DNA from: Bin25 sp965221765
GTDB taxonomy: Bacteria; Bacteroidota; Bacteroidia; Flavobacteriales; Flavobacteriaceae
Assembly (NCBI GenBank): GCA_965221765.1
Contig: OZ244911.1
Span: forward strand, 248,001-312,000
Length of the DNA: 64,000 nucleotides
Direction of reading: 5' to 3'
Each line of letters starts with the position of its first letter. Positions within the stretch are counted from its first letter, which is position 1. The position numbers and the translations under genes are program-made. Under the pieces are notes generated by a model, which saw only the letters and a program-made list of their open reading frames with translations, had not been told where the DNA came from and did not search any database. Positions 28,760 to 37,549 of the stretch are shown here, one piece after another.

Positions 28760-30079
28760 ATGAAATTTCTAAAAATCCTATCAATGCTCGTTCTAATTTT
28801 ACTAGTAATGGGGGGGGGGGGGTGCCAAAAGAATGAACCAACAGCAATGCCGTTGGCACCTATCCAAAACAATAGTCAATCCATTGGTTTAGAAGACCTT
28901 GAATTAGAACCACGCTATGAGTACCAAGAAAAATATACCGAGTCACAATTAGACTCTTTGGTAGAGGCTATTATTTCAAAAAATCCAACAATTGATAAAG
29001 TTCAATCGATTGATAAGGATATTCATTATTCAGAGAGAAATAAAAAAAGACAAGGTAAATGCGGTCTAGATCAAGATGGCAACCTTAGAAATCCTTTGTA
29101 TTTAGATGCTAATGGCGTGACGATTAAAGCCCGAAAATGCAATCGAGATATGATAGGGGAAAAATGGGAGTTAAACGGCGTGGAGTATGAAATTGTAGAT
29201 AATGAATCATTGAGAGAATTGGTTAAAAATGAAAAAGATGTTAGTAAAGTGGTAACCACTTTTGTAACCGATCTAAATAGGTTATTTCATGATCGCCAGG
29301 TTTTATATGATATTACTAGTTGGGATACCAGCCAGGTAACCGACATGGGATATCTGTTTTATGGGCAACAGATTTTTAATCAAGATATTGGTAATTGGAA
29401 TACCAGCCAGGTAAATAATATGGTTCTAATGTTTAGAAGTGCAAGGGACTTCAACAAAGATATTGGCAACTGGGATACCAGCCAAGTGCAGGTAATGTAT
29501 GAAATGTTTCATCTTGCAGAATCTTTTAACCAAGATATTAGTAATTGGGATACCATCCAAGCAACTGAACTTTTTGCCAATGATGAACGCTTAATAAAAC
29601 ATGATAATGGCGTAACGATGATGCTCAAACCAAATCTATTAGAAGAAGAAAAAAAGAGTTTGGTAGGCAAAAAATTACGCTTTGAATTAGACAGATACAC
29701 CATTTTTGATGAGAGCCTATTGAGGAGTATGATTGAAACGAACCAAGATGTTTCATTGGTGATTACGTCTTTGGTTACGGATATGAGTGAAATGTTTTAC
29801 AAGGCTGAATCTTTTAACCAAGATGTCAGCCATTGGGATGTGATTAATGTCATCGATATGAATGCGATGTTTTATTATGGAAGGTCATTTAATCAAGATA
29901 TTGGGGATTGGAATGTGAGTGGTGTAACTGATATGAGTTCTATGTTTCAAGGAGCCGAATCATTTAACCAAGATATTAGTGGTTGGGATGTTAGTAGATT
30001 AACCACATGCTTTGGTTTCTATGATAGTTCAGAACTAAGCCAAGAGAATTTACCAGCCTTTACAAAATGTAACTTTTAA
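28760..30079 (+). CDS. BspA-like surface lipoprotein with DUF285 repeats (copy 1)
   Basis: This 439-residue protein has a lipoprotein signal (LSMLVLILLVM, then four Gly, then Cys) and so is probably anchored on the outer membrane. A head module at about residues 110-175 (NPLYLDANGVTIKARKCNRD, ELNGVEYEIVDNESL) is followed by 25-residue DUF285 repeats of the form FNQDIxxWDTSQVxxMxxMF. A second, diverged head (about 273-335, NGVTMMLKPNL then LRFELDRYTIFDESLL) and a second set of repeats follow. Such repeats are known from BspA-type adhesins and mycoplasma lipoproteins, so binding to host or matrix is plausible. The Gly run is encoded by a 13-base G tract at the lipobox, absent from the two paralogues, which read MGCQK. 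Confidence 0.9.
   Translation: MKFLKILSMLVLILLVMGGGGCQKNEPTAMPLAPIQNNSQSIGLEDLELEPRYEYQEKYTESQLDSLVEAIISKNPTIDKVQSIDKDIHYSERNKKRQGKCGLDQDGNLRNPLYLDANGVTIKARKCNRDMIGEKWELNGVEYEIVDNESLRELVKNEKDVSKVVTTFVTDLNRLFHDRQVLYDITSWDTSQVTDMGYLFYGQQIFNQDIGNWNTSQVNNMVLMFRSARDFNKDIGNWDTSQVQVMYEMFHLAESFNQDISNWDTIQATELFANDERLIKHDNGVTMMLKPNLLEEEKKSLVGKKLRFELDRYTIFDESLLRSMIETNQDVSLVITSLVTDMSEMFYKAESFNQDVSHWDVINVIDMNAMFYYGRSFNQDIGDWNVSGVTDMSSMFQGAESFNQDISGWDVSRLTTCFGFYDSSELSQENLPAFTKCNF
28810..28822 (+). repeat. 13-base G tract in the signal peptide of BspA-like copy 1
   Basis: Thirteen consecutive G stand between the codons for VM and the lipobox Cys. At this length the frame is open. Loss or gain of one or two bases would shift the frame within about 20 codons of the start and abolish the lipoprotein. 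Paralogues at 52901 and 55246 have only ATGGGGTGT here. This is the classic layout of a slipped-strand phase-variable switch. Confidence 0.75.
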
Positions 30080-30105
30080 TTAAGAACGGTATTTAAGCAT
30101 AGATT

Positions 30106-30297
30106 ATGGCTTGGGAAGGTAGTCTTGATTTTTCAGGTTTAGCGGATCGGTTAATAAAAAAGATGCGTCAAATTTGGAAAGAGATTGGGATTAAAGCGGA
30201 ACTTATTTCAAGTATCGAACTAGAGATATCGGATAAATTTTTAGCAGTAGCAGAAGAAATGGTAGAGATAGTAGTAGAAAAAACAGTAGAAAAATAA
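30106..30297 (+). CDS. Small hypothetical protein downstream of BspA-like copy 1
   Basis: A 63-residue open frame starts 26 bp after the lipoprotein gene (MAWEGSLDFSGLADRLIKKM). It is rich in charged residues and likely helical, ending in a Glu/Val-rich run (EEMVEIVVEKTVEK). No domain, signal peptide or membrane segment is seen. A weak hairpin with a T run (ATCCT at 30456-30460, AGGAT at 30465-30469) lies downstream. It may be a real co-transcribed small gene, but the evidence is thin. Confidence 0.35.
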   Translation: MAWEGSLDFSGLADRLIKKMRQIWKEIGIKAELISSIELEISDKFLAVAEEMVEIVVEKTVEK

Positions 30298-30624
30298 CAC
30301 GATATATTTTGCACCCCAGAATAAAGCCGTTTGTTCAGCAAAAACTTTAGACAGGGGTTACTTTTAGCCCCACGCCCTGAATCCCTATACATCAAAGGGA
30401 CGGGGTAGACGGACAGGGAACTACCAGCAATCCATAACTACCTACAGCTAATAAAATCCTAAACAGGATAGGTTTTTGTTTATCAATTAAGTTATACAAT
30501 ATCCTTTTGTTAGATATGTACTTATGATATTATTACAAGTTTAACAATGCATTACCTTTTCATATTTTTGGGATTATTTTTTCAATAGGTAGTTAGGCGA
30601 AATATTTTAACGGAAAGGAACAAG

Positions 30625-30840
30625 AAAAACACTTGTTAAAAGCCATGATCTCAAGCCAAAGAAAAAAATCAAGAAGAAGTTCAAGATTTTTCAGATGAAA
30701 AAATCATTGACTTTTTATATAAAAAATAGGATTTATATAGATTTGAAGAACTGTTTGAAAAAAAATTAAAAAATCGAGTTTTTCACCAAGATGAAAACAA
30801 AAGAGATATCTTTCCCATTCCTTCTGTGTGAAATTGGTTG
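30625..30840 (+). pseudogene. C-terminal trace of the AAA-type ATPase family
   Basis: Reading across a stop, this stretch gives VQDFSDEKIIDFLY, then RFEELFEKKLKNRVFHQDEN, then KRDIFPIPSV. The last part lines up with KGIIHLDEQGKLSVPIPSL of the intact ATPase at 21221-22309: the His, Asp-Glu, Lys and PIPS positions match. I read it as a remnant of a third family member. The match is short, so this is tentative. The rest of 30300-31077 shows no gene. Confidence 0.4.
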
Positions 30841-31077
30841 GTTTCAGGTCAATGGAAGTGTAGATAAGAAAATTATATTCAAAGGAGTAAAATCTAATGA
30901 TTTTTCAATTAAAAAGATATTGAGAACGATAATCGAAGGAAACGTTATTAAATCAATTTTGTTCTATCCTAAATAACGGTTTGACGTCTTAATAATGCAC
31001 TAGTTTCTTTTTGAAATCGAAAGAAGAATGTTTGATTTTTTAGTTGAATGGTATTAATTCCTCTGTAAATCAATCTT

Positions 31078-31611
31078 ATGATTTGTACTTTAATGGGCTA
31101 TATGGGTTCTGGAAAGTCAGCGGTTGGAAAACAGTTGGCTAGTGAAAGAAAAGTTGAATTTATTGATCTAGATCGTTTTATCGAATCTAAAGAAAATACG
31201 ACTGTCGTTAATTTGATAAAACAAAGTCATCTTCTATTCAGAAAGTTAGAAAGTTTTTATTTAGAAAAAATTTTAACATCGAATCAGTCTATTGTATTGA
31301 GTCTAGGCGGAGGGACTCCAGTTTATGGTGAAAATTTAAAACTCTTATCTAATAACATGAATGTCAAGAGTTTTTATCTCCAAGCTAGCGTTATGGAGCT
31401 TTCTAAAAGAATTTTTAAAAATCGTTTGTCAAGACCTTTAATTCCAAATGAAATTGATTCAATAGAAACAATAAAAGATTTTATTGGCAAGCATCTAATC
31501 GAACGAATCCATTATTATACTCAAGCCGACTTTAGTATTAACACAAACGGTAAAACCTTGAAAACCATCGTTTTAGAAATTAACCAAAAGTTAAATTCTT
31601 TGACTAGTTAA
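31078..31611 (+). CDS. aroK: Shikimate kinase
   Basis: This 177-residue cytosolic enzyme phosphorylates shikimate with ATP in the pathway to chorismate and aromatic amino acids. The ATP loop is at residues 7-16 (GYMGSGKSAV). The substrate-binding Asp lies in FIDLDRFIE, the Arg in FRKLESFYLE, the glycine motif in LSLGGGTPVYG, and the lid Arg in NRLSRPLIP. Length and layout match bacterial AroK. It converges on the phosphoribosyltransferase gene with 6 bp between the stops. Confidence 0.95.
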   Translation: MICTLMGYMGSGKSAVGKQLASERKVEFIDLDRFIESKENTTVVNLIKQSHLLFRKLESFYLEKILTSNQSIVLSLGGGTPVYGENLKLLSNNMNVKSFYLQASVMELSKRIFKNRLSRPLIPNEIDSIETIKDFIGKHLIERIHYYTQADFSINTNGKTLKTIVLEINQKLNSLTS

Positions 31612-31617
31612 TCAGAG

Positions 31618-32127
31618 TCATTTGAGATAGACACCACTGTTTTCCCCTTCAAAGATCACTTCGATGTGTTCTTGCGAAGTGGTAGATAAAGAAATCCCCT
31701 TAAAATCTACTTTAACAGGAAATTCGCCATGACTTCTATTGACCAAAACTACCGTTTTTATTTTTGAGGGACTATCTTTCAGAAAATATCCAACGGCATA
31801 AATCATTGTTTTACCTGAATTGAGAACATCATCAATAAGAATAATAGGGTGTGAATTGATATCATATTGTTCAGGAATGATTTTAATAGAATGAGTAGGA
31901 TTGACTTTATCTAATTCTAATTCGATAAAATCAATTTGTCTATCAGAAATGGTGCTCAGAACATGCAGAATCATCTTGGCAAATTTTACGCCTTTAGGAG
32001 CTATTCCCACTAGAAAAATCTTTTTATCTTGATAGTGTTCCTCAAAGATTTGCCAAGCAATTCGTTTGGTAATTGCTTTTATATCCGATAAATTTTTGAC
32101 TTTGACTTTACTTTCATTCATTTTCAT
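31618..32127 (-). CDS. Phosphoribosyltransferase (type I, PyrR-like)
   Basis: This 169-residue protein carries the PRPP-binding signature of type I phosphoribosyltransferases, HPIILIDDVLNSGKTMIYA, at about residues 90-110. An upstream beta-strand with KIFLVGIAPKGVKFA sits where family members bind pyrophosphate. It could be a uracil or hypoxanthine phosphoribosyltransferase or a PyrR-type regulator; sequence alone does not decide. It is 19 bp downstream of an S4-domain gene on the same strand and probably shares its transcript. Confidence 0.85.
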   Translation of the reverse strand: MKMNESKVKVKNLSDIKAITKRIAWQIFEEHYQDKKIFLVGIAPKGVKFAKMILHVLSTISDRQIDFIELELDKVNPTHSIKIIPEQYDINSHPIILIDDVLNSGKTMIYAVGYFLKDSPSKIKTVVLVNRSHGEFPVKVDFKGISLSTTSQEHIEVIFEGENSGVYLK

Positions 32128-32146
32128 TAGACACGTAGTTGAAATT

Positions 32147-32503
32147 TTAAATTATCAAATCGATTTTTCTTCTTTCTTTTTTGGTTGGCCTACCGGTCCC
32201 TTTTTGACGTAAAGGGGATTGAATAAGTTGAATTGATTTCACGATCGCTAAATCATCATCATTTAAGTAATTACAATATAATCCTACCATTTTTGCATTT
32301 ACTCTTGAATTTGGAAAATCTACCACTTGGAATGTATGCCAAAATTGATTTTTCCTAATTTTTAATCTATCATTTATAGAAATATTAATAGAAGGTTTTA
32401 CTTTGATATTATTGACTTTTACTAGTCCCTTTTTGCATTGAATGGTTGCCGATGATCTTGTTTTAAAGATTCGGACATACCATAAAAACTGATCAATTCT
32501 CAT
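32147..32503 (-). CDS. S4-domain RNA-binding protein (Hsp15-like)
   Basis: This 118-residue protein begins with an S4 RNA-binding domain at residues 1-60 (MRIDQFLWYVRIFKTRSSAT, then CKKGLVKVNNIKVKPS). It ends in a basic tail with GTGRPTKKERRKID. Both features are typical of Hsp15-type proteins that bind free 50S subunits carrying a nascent chain. It sits head-to-head with the FKBP lipoprotein gene, 61 bp apart, and precedes the phosphoribosyltransferase gene. Confidence 0.9.
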   Translation of the reverse strand: MRIDQFLWYVRIFKTRSSATIQCKKGLVKVNNIKVKPSINISINDRLKIRKNQFWHTFQVVDFPNSRVNAKMVGLYCNYLNDDDLAIVKSIQLIQSPLRQKGTGRPTKKERRKIDLII

Positions 32504-32564
32504 ATTTTATATCACTACAAAAGTATGATTATCGTACCTTGCGATAATATTTTGAGGGTGAAAA

Positions 32565-33341
32565 ATGGCTTTAAAATTCAAATTAATATTCAGTATAATT
32601 TTGGTTTCTATTTTTATTATTGGGTGTCAAAAGGAAAACAAAGTTGAACCACCTCGTGATCCTGCAGAACAGATTATAGCAGATCAATTAGCGCTAAAAA
32701 ATTATTTGAGTACCCATTTCTATAATTATGAAGATTTCAGCAATAATTCTCAAAATATCAATCTTTCAGTTAAAATTGATACCATAATGGGAGAAAATGC
32801 TGATCGAATTCCATTAATGGATCAAGTACAAAGTAAAAAAATACTATACCGACACAGTGATAATCAAGAAATAACCTATGATTATTATTATTTAATTCTT
32901 CGAGAAGGAAAAGGCTCTAGTCCACATATTGTTGACTCTACTTTTGTTACCTACAGAGGTGAACTCCTATCACGTTTACAGTTTGACGTAAGATTAAGCC
33001 CCATCTGGATGGATTTAACAAGAGTAATTAGAGGATTCAGTGAGGGCATCTCATTATTAAAAACAGGCGATTTTAAAATCAATGAAGACAATACAGTAGA
33101 TTTTTTTGATTTTGGTCAAGGGGTCTTTTTCTTTCCATCTGGATTAGGATATTATTCGAGTTCTACCCCAAGTATACCAGCATATTCTCCACTAGTTTTT
33201 CAAGTATCTCTTTACACTTTAAAAGAAACAGATCATGATGGTGATGGTGTATTGAGTAAAAACGAATACGATAGGGATTCTGATGGAATCCCTGATGACA
33301 CTGATGAAGATGGTATTCCGGATTATTTAGATGCTACTTAA
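32565..33341 (+). CDS. FKBP-type peptidyl-prolyl isomerase-like lipoprotein with calcium-repeat tail
   Basis: This 258-residue protein has a lipoprotein signal (LVSIFIIGC, Cys at about residue 21). Its middle part (about 105-220) follows the FKBP pattern: LILREGKGSSPHIVDSTFVT, YRGELLS, VIRGFSEGISLLKTGD, FFFPSGLGYY and YSPLVFQVSLYTL. The last 30 residues form thrombospondin type 3-like Asp repeats (DHDGDGVLS, DRDSDGIPDD, DEDGIPDYLD) that usually bind calcium. It probably helps protein folding in the periplasm. Its stop overlaps that of the convergent beta-barrel gene. Confidence 0.88.
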   Translation: MALKFKLIFSIILVSIFIIGCQKENKVEPPRDPAEQIIADQLALKNYLSTHFYNYEDFSNNSQNINLSVKIDTIMGENADRIPLMDQVQSKKILYRHSDNQEITYDYYYLILREGKGSSPHIVDSTFVTYRGELLSRLQFDVRLSPIWMDLTRVIRGFSEGISLLKTGDFKINEDNTVDFFDFGQGVFFFPSGLGYYSSSTPSIPAYSPLVFQVSLYTLKETDHDGDGVLSKNEYDRDSDGIPDDTDEDGIPDYLDAT

Positions 33342-33937
33342 AGTTGTTCTCCCAATTTTATAGCAAGGGCCAATATGAGATAATCTGGTCTAGTGTCTAG
33401 CGTTCCAATTTTATTTGCGGCTTCTCCCAATAATTCTACTTCTTTACTTTTTAATCCTCTATGGTATGTTAAAGAAAGATCAAAATTTCCTAAATGCAAA
33501 CGGGCTCCAAGATGTAATCCATAGGTAATATTATCTTTAAATTCATCAAATTTAATTCCTTTGAGATTTTGTTCTGTGGTATAATGGAAGGTGGGTCCAG
33601 CATAGCCACTTGCAAATGGCACAAAACGATAGCCAAAAGAAAGGGGTAATTCTAAACTAGATTCTTTGTATTCCAAGTCATCTTGTTCCACTTTGTGCCA
33701 TGTATATCCTAGCTGTGGACGAACATAAAACATCAACCCTCCAGTTTCAAAAAAGGCACCAACATTATAACCTATGGTTTCTTGCTTCAACTTTTTTGTA
33801 GATATATCTGTTGGTAAAGTTTTGCTTGGAGAAAGTTTGGCTCCGGCACTAAAACCATAAGAAGCTTGACCAAAGCCAAATGAAGAACCAAAACTAAAAA
33901 TTAGTAGTATAATGAAAATTCGTTTTGAATCGTACAT
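33338..33937 (-). CDS. Outer-membrane beta-barrel protein
   Basis: This 199-residue protein has a signal peptide (IFIILLIFSFGSSFGFGQA) and then alternating strands with aromatic ends (YGFSAGAKLSPS, GLMFYVRPQLGYTWH, LGARLHLGNFDLSLTYHRGL, YLILALAIKLGEQL). This is the usual pattern of small 8-strand porin-like barrels (PF13568 type) in Bacteroidota. It is 1 bp away from the transketolase C-subunit gene on the same strand, probably a chance operon partner. The function is unknown. Confidence 0.8.
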   Translation of the reverse strand: MYDSKRIFIILLIFSFGSSFGFGQASYGFSAGAKLSPSKTLPTDISTKKLKQETIGYNVGAFFETGGLMFYVRPQLGYTWHKVEQDDLEYKESSLELPLSFGYRFVPFASGYAGPTFHYTTEQNLKGIKFDEFKDNITYGLHLGARLHLGNFDLSLTYHRGLKSKEVELLGEAANKIGTLDTRPDYLILALAIKLGEQL

Positions 33938-33938
33938 T

Positions 33939-34895
33939 TTATTTTCGTTTTAATAAGTCAATAGACTTGTTAACGATATCTTCTGAAGAAAGACCATATT
34001 TTTTCATTAGTTCTGTAGGAGTTCCTGATTCGCCAAAAGTATCCTGGGTAGCAATATAATCTTGAATAACAGGATATTTTTTTGATAGTATTCGAGCAAC
34101 GGTTTCCCCTAAGCCACCATGATAATTATGTTCTTCCGCAGTAATGATACAATTGGTTTTTTGGACGGAATCTATAATAATTTGTTCATCGATAGGTTTG
34201 ATGGTGTGAATATTGATGATTTCAGCAGAAATTCCTTTTTTATTCAGAATTTCCCTAGCCAGTAAGGCTTCCCATACCAAATGTCCAGTAGCTACTATGG
34301 TAATATCTTTTCCAGATTCAAGCAAAATTCCCTTTCCTATTTCAAATCCTAACTCCGGCGTAGTAAAATTAGGCACTTTAGGTCTTCCAAATCGAAGATA
34401 TACAGGCCCTTTATGTTCAGCAATGGCAATCGTAGCTGTTTTGGTTTGATTAAAGTCACAGGGATTAATGACCGTCATTCCGGGTAGCATTTTCATCAAT
34501 CCAATATCTTCTAAGATTTGATGAGTAGCACCATCTTCCCCCAAAGTGATCCCGGCATGTGATGCACAGATTTTGACATTTTTATCGGAATAAGCAATCG
34601 ATTGCCTAATCTGATCATAAACACGACCAGTTGAAAAATTCGCAAATGTTCCAGTGAATGGAATCCATCCCCCAATTGTCAATCCAGCAGCAACCCCCAT
34701 CATATTGGCTTCGGCAATTCCCACCTGAAAAAATCGATTTGGAAATTGTTGTTTAAAATCTGACATTTTAAGTGAACCTGTCAAATCAGCACAAAGGGCT
34801 ACGACCCTAGGATTGGTTTGGCCTAGCTGAGACAATCCTTCTCCGAATCCACTTCGAGTATCTATATTTCCACTATTTTGAAAAGAAGTTTGCAT
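33939..34895 (-). CDS. Transketolase, C-terminal subunit
   Basis: This 318-residue protein holds the pyrimidine-binding and C-terminal domains of transketolase, which moves two-carbon units in the pentose phosphate pathway. Visible marks are VALCADLTGSLKMSDF, GIAEANMMGVAAGLTIGG with the conserved Glu that activates thiamine diphosphate, GITLGEDGATHQILEDI, and the C-terminal ITAEEHNYHGGLGETVA. It pairs with the N-terminal subunit gene immediately upstream (1 bp between them), which together make up one full transketolase. Split transketolases are common in this phylum. Confidence 0.95.
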   Translation of the reverse strand: MQTSFQNSGNIDTRSGFGEGLSQLGQTNPRVVALCADLTGSLKMSDFKQQFPNRFFQVGIAEANMMGVAAGLTIGGWIPFTGTFANFSTGRVYDQIRQSIAYSDKNVKICASHAGITLGEDGATHQILEDIGLMKMLPGMTVINPCDFNQTKTATIAIAEHKGPVYLRFGRPKVPNFTTPELGFEIGKGILLESGKDITIVATGHLVWEALLAREILNKKGISAEIINIHTIKPIDEQIIIDSVQKTNCIITAEEHNYHGGLGETVARILSKKYPVIQDYIATQDTFGESGTPTELMKKYGLSSEDIVNKSIDLLKRK

Positions 34896-34896
34896 T

Positions 34897-35745
34897 TTAA
34901 TAGTCGCCTAATGAAGTGGATGGATTTTGATCTAAAGCTATTTGGAGTTGCTGGTCATTTGGAGCAATACCATGCCATTGATGGGAATGCATCATAAAAT
35001 CAACCCCATTGCCCATCTTGGTTTTCATAATAATCACAATGGGCTTAGAATTTTTTGAATGTTTTACAGCTTTTTCTAGGGCTTCTTTGACAGCATACAA
35101 ATCATTTCCTTGATTATTGATAAGAACTTTCCATCCAAAAGATTTGAATTTTTCTTCTAAATCCCCCAACGGTAGTACATCATTAGTCGCCCCATCAATT
35201 TGTTGACCATTATAATCAATAGTAACAATTAAATTATCTACGTGATTACCAGCTGCAAACATGATAGCTTCCCAATTTTGCCCTTCTTGTAATTCACCAT
35301 CTCCTAAAAGAGCATACACCAAGGCAGAATCTTGATTTAATTTTTTTGAAAGTGCAGCCCCAACCGCTACCGATAGACCTTGTCCAAGTGAACCACTTGC
35401 AACGCGTATGCCAGGTAATCCTTCATGGGTAGTGGGATGTCCTTGGAGTCGTGAATTGATTTTTCTAAAACTAACCAACTCAGCAACTGGAAAGAAACCA
35501 CTTCGTGCTAAAACACTATAAAATACAGGAGAAATATGACCATTTGAAAGAAAAAATACATCTTGACCTACTCCGTCCATTTCAAATGGTAGTTGATAGT
35601 TCATATGACTTTGAAAAAGGATGATAAAGAACTCAGTACAACCCAATGAACCTCCTGGATGTCCTGATTTAGCTCCATGTACCATCCGAACGATATCTCT
35701 TCTTGTTTGGATTACCTTTTCATTCAAAGGATGTGATTTTGACAT
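34897..35745 (-). CDS. Transketolase, N-terminal subunit
   Basis: This 282-residue protein is the thiamine-diphosphate-binding half of a split transketolase. It shows RMVHGAKSGHPGGSLGCTEF near the start, GSLGQGLSVAVGAAL, and the cofactor-metal motif GDGELQEGQNWEA followed by NLIVTIDYNGQQIDG. The end (MMHSHQWHGIAPND) corresponds to the linker into the second half. Translation is probably coupled to the C-subunit gene, which follows after 1 bp. Confidence 0.95.
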   Translation of the reverse strand: MSKSHPLNEKVIQTRRDIVRMVHGAKSGHPGGSLGCTEFFIILFQSHMNYQLPFEMDGVGQDVFFLSNGHISPVFYSVLARSGFFPVAELVSFRKINSRLQGHPTTHEGLPGIRVASGSLGQGLSVAVGAALSKKLNQDSALVYALLGDGELQEGQNWEAIMFAAGNHVDNLIVTIDYNGQQIDGATNDVLPLGDLEEKFKSFGWKVLINNQGNDLYAVKEALEKAVKHSKNSKPIVIIMKTKMGNGVDFMMHSHQWHGIAPNDQQLQIALDQNPSTSLGDY

Positions 35746-35889
35746 CTAAAACTATTGCGCTAAAATTAAAGAATTTTAAGTCCTTATTATCTACCTAAAA
35801 TTCAATTATAAATAAAAATTTTCAAAAAACACAAGTAATTTTTTATTGACAAAAAAGAATGTAATACCATAAACTAACCAAGTGCTACC

Positions 35890-36990
35890 ATTTATTTGTG
35901 TTGAATGGGGATTTTGAGGTATGAACTTTCAGTTTATTCAATGATTTGTGACCCAAGAGAAGTTAAAACAACTTATCCGAAAAGGCCAACATTTTTGGCG
36001 TGTGTAACAGATCCAAGTGATCATCAATACGCAATGGAAAAACCAAACCGCCCAACAACTAAGCCGCTTATAGCAAGTTCTCCAAACACAGTATCCAGCA
36101 GTTATTGTGAGCCTATATAACTAGAAGAATCTCTTGATATTTGAAAGCTAAGGACAAGGTGGCCGAAAGTAGGGCTATCTGTCCCTTGAAGAAGAAAAGA
36201 CCTTTTTAGAAGGTTTTCGACAACAAGCGGCTAGAGATTATCACCACAGATGTCATTCAAGCCCCTTTTGAGAAAAAAATCGATAAGAAAGTGGCGAAGA
36301 GCATGATCTACAGATTCTTCAAGTGTCATCATTGGCTTGAAGTGGTTCCTCGGCCGTATCACCCCCCCCCTAAAGGATCTCAAGCGTCAAGAAGACTTTA
36401 AAAAACTTACCCAAGCATCATCAATGAGAAACTATGGCACTAGGAATCCGTTTTTTTAGCGTCCAAGACGAAAGTCGATTTTGGGCGAATCAATATCCCC
36501 AAGAAAGCATGTTGTCCTCCAAAGGATCGCTCCCAAGTGGTCAAAAACAAGTAGTACGTCAATACATCCGTGTATGCCTACACTTTTATTTGTCCTAAAA
36601 AAGCCAAGGCGACGTCATTGATTTTACCCGATGCCAATACCGAGATGAAGGCTCTCTTTTTAGAACCAATCGCCAAGGATTTTAAAGACGACAATATCAT
36701 CATGCAGGTCGACCAAGCCCAATGGTATCAATCCAAAGATTTAAATATCCCCGAAAATATCGCTTGGATCGAACCACACCTACAGTATAGAACTCAACCC
36801 CGTCGAGCAAATATGGACCGAGGTTCGAAAAAAGTTTTTGGATAACCAACTCTTTGAAACACTAGAGGATTTGAAAGTTCAACGGGCTTATGGACTAAAA
36901 GAGATTACTGAATACGGAAAAAGATGGACATCCGCAACGAACTTTCTGCATATTATAAATATAATTCAGAAAGCTAATTAGTATTAGAAG
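35890..36990 (+). pseudogene. IS630-family transposase relic
   Basis: Several plus-strand frames together resemble an IS630 transposase. YLSLEEEKTFLEGFRQQAA near 36178-36235 and KKVAKSMIYRFFKCHHW near 36280-36335 form the winged-helix part, followed by VVPRPYHP. The DDE core then appears at 36570-36845, with PDANTEMKALFLEPIA, IIMQVDQAQWYQSKDL and NIPENIAWIEP, where the usual DGAxWH has become DQAQWY. A run of nine C at 36362-36370 breaks the frame just after the PRPYHP motif. Multiple shifts make it inactive. Confidence 0.72.
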
Positions 36991-37032
36991 CTCATTCACT
37001 TAATGAAGGGCACCTTCGATAGCAACGCCTGC

Positions 37033-37072
37033 CATCCCAAGGTTGTTTTAAGTAGGCAACAACCTTGGGATG
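37033..37072. repeat. Perfect 15-bp inverted repeat
   Basis: CATCCCAAGGTTGTT (37033-37047) and its exact complement (37058-37072) flank a 10-nt loop. There is no T run after it on either side, so it is not an obvious terminator. It lies between the IS630 and IS1380 relics and may be the end structure of an element. The stretch 37080-37550 holds no gene I can name. Confidence 0.6.
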
Positions 37073-37549
37073 CACAGTTCTTACACCATTAGGTATTTGA
37101 TTGGGTCTTTGACTTCCTCTTTCAACTTTCTTTTCTCTTTTGGTGGCTTTCATCAGTGGTTTATCGACTGGGTAGTACCCTTTGTTTTGACTTCTTCATA
37201 ACGAATATGGCTATTTGGTTCCCGGTATAACGTTTTCCGATAGATTTCTCATGGTTCGGAGGTAGATTTGTTGGTGCGTCTTTGATAGATAAGTGCTTCC
37301 AATGGATACCTTTGTTTTGAGTTTGGCTTTTGAAACATCCAAGACGAACTCTTAAATCCGAATTATTCATACTCCTTGTTAGAGAACCAATAGCATCAGC
37401 AATAGAGTCTCAAGATGCTTTGGATTCCCTTTTCAACAAATCACGTGATTCTATTCTCTTGATCGATGGCTTTTGTTCTCCAAAAAGCATGATTGGTGAA
37501 CCATGTCGACCGTATTTTGTTCTTTCAAGGCCAAGTTGGACCCTATGAA

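Noticed and set aside
30791..30976. 61-codon frame upstream of aroK
   Set aside because: The ATPase-like trace in the same DNA is in another frame, so this frame is probably incidental.
37330..37548. 72-codon plus-strand frame between relics
   Set aside because: No recognisable motif, no start context, and it lies in decayed mobile DNA.
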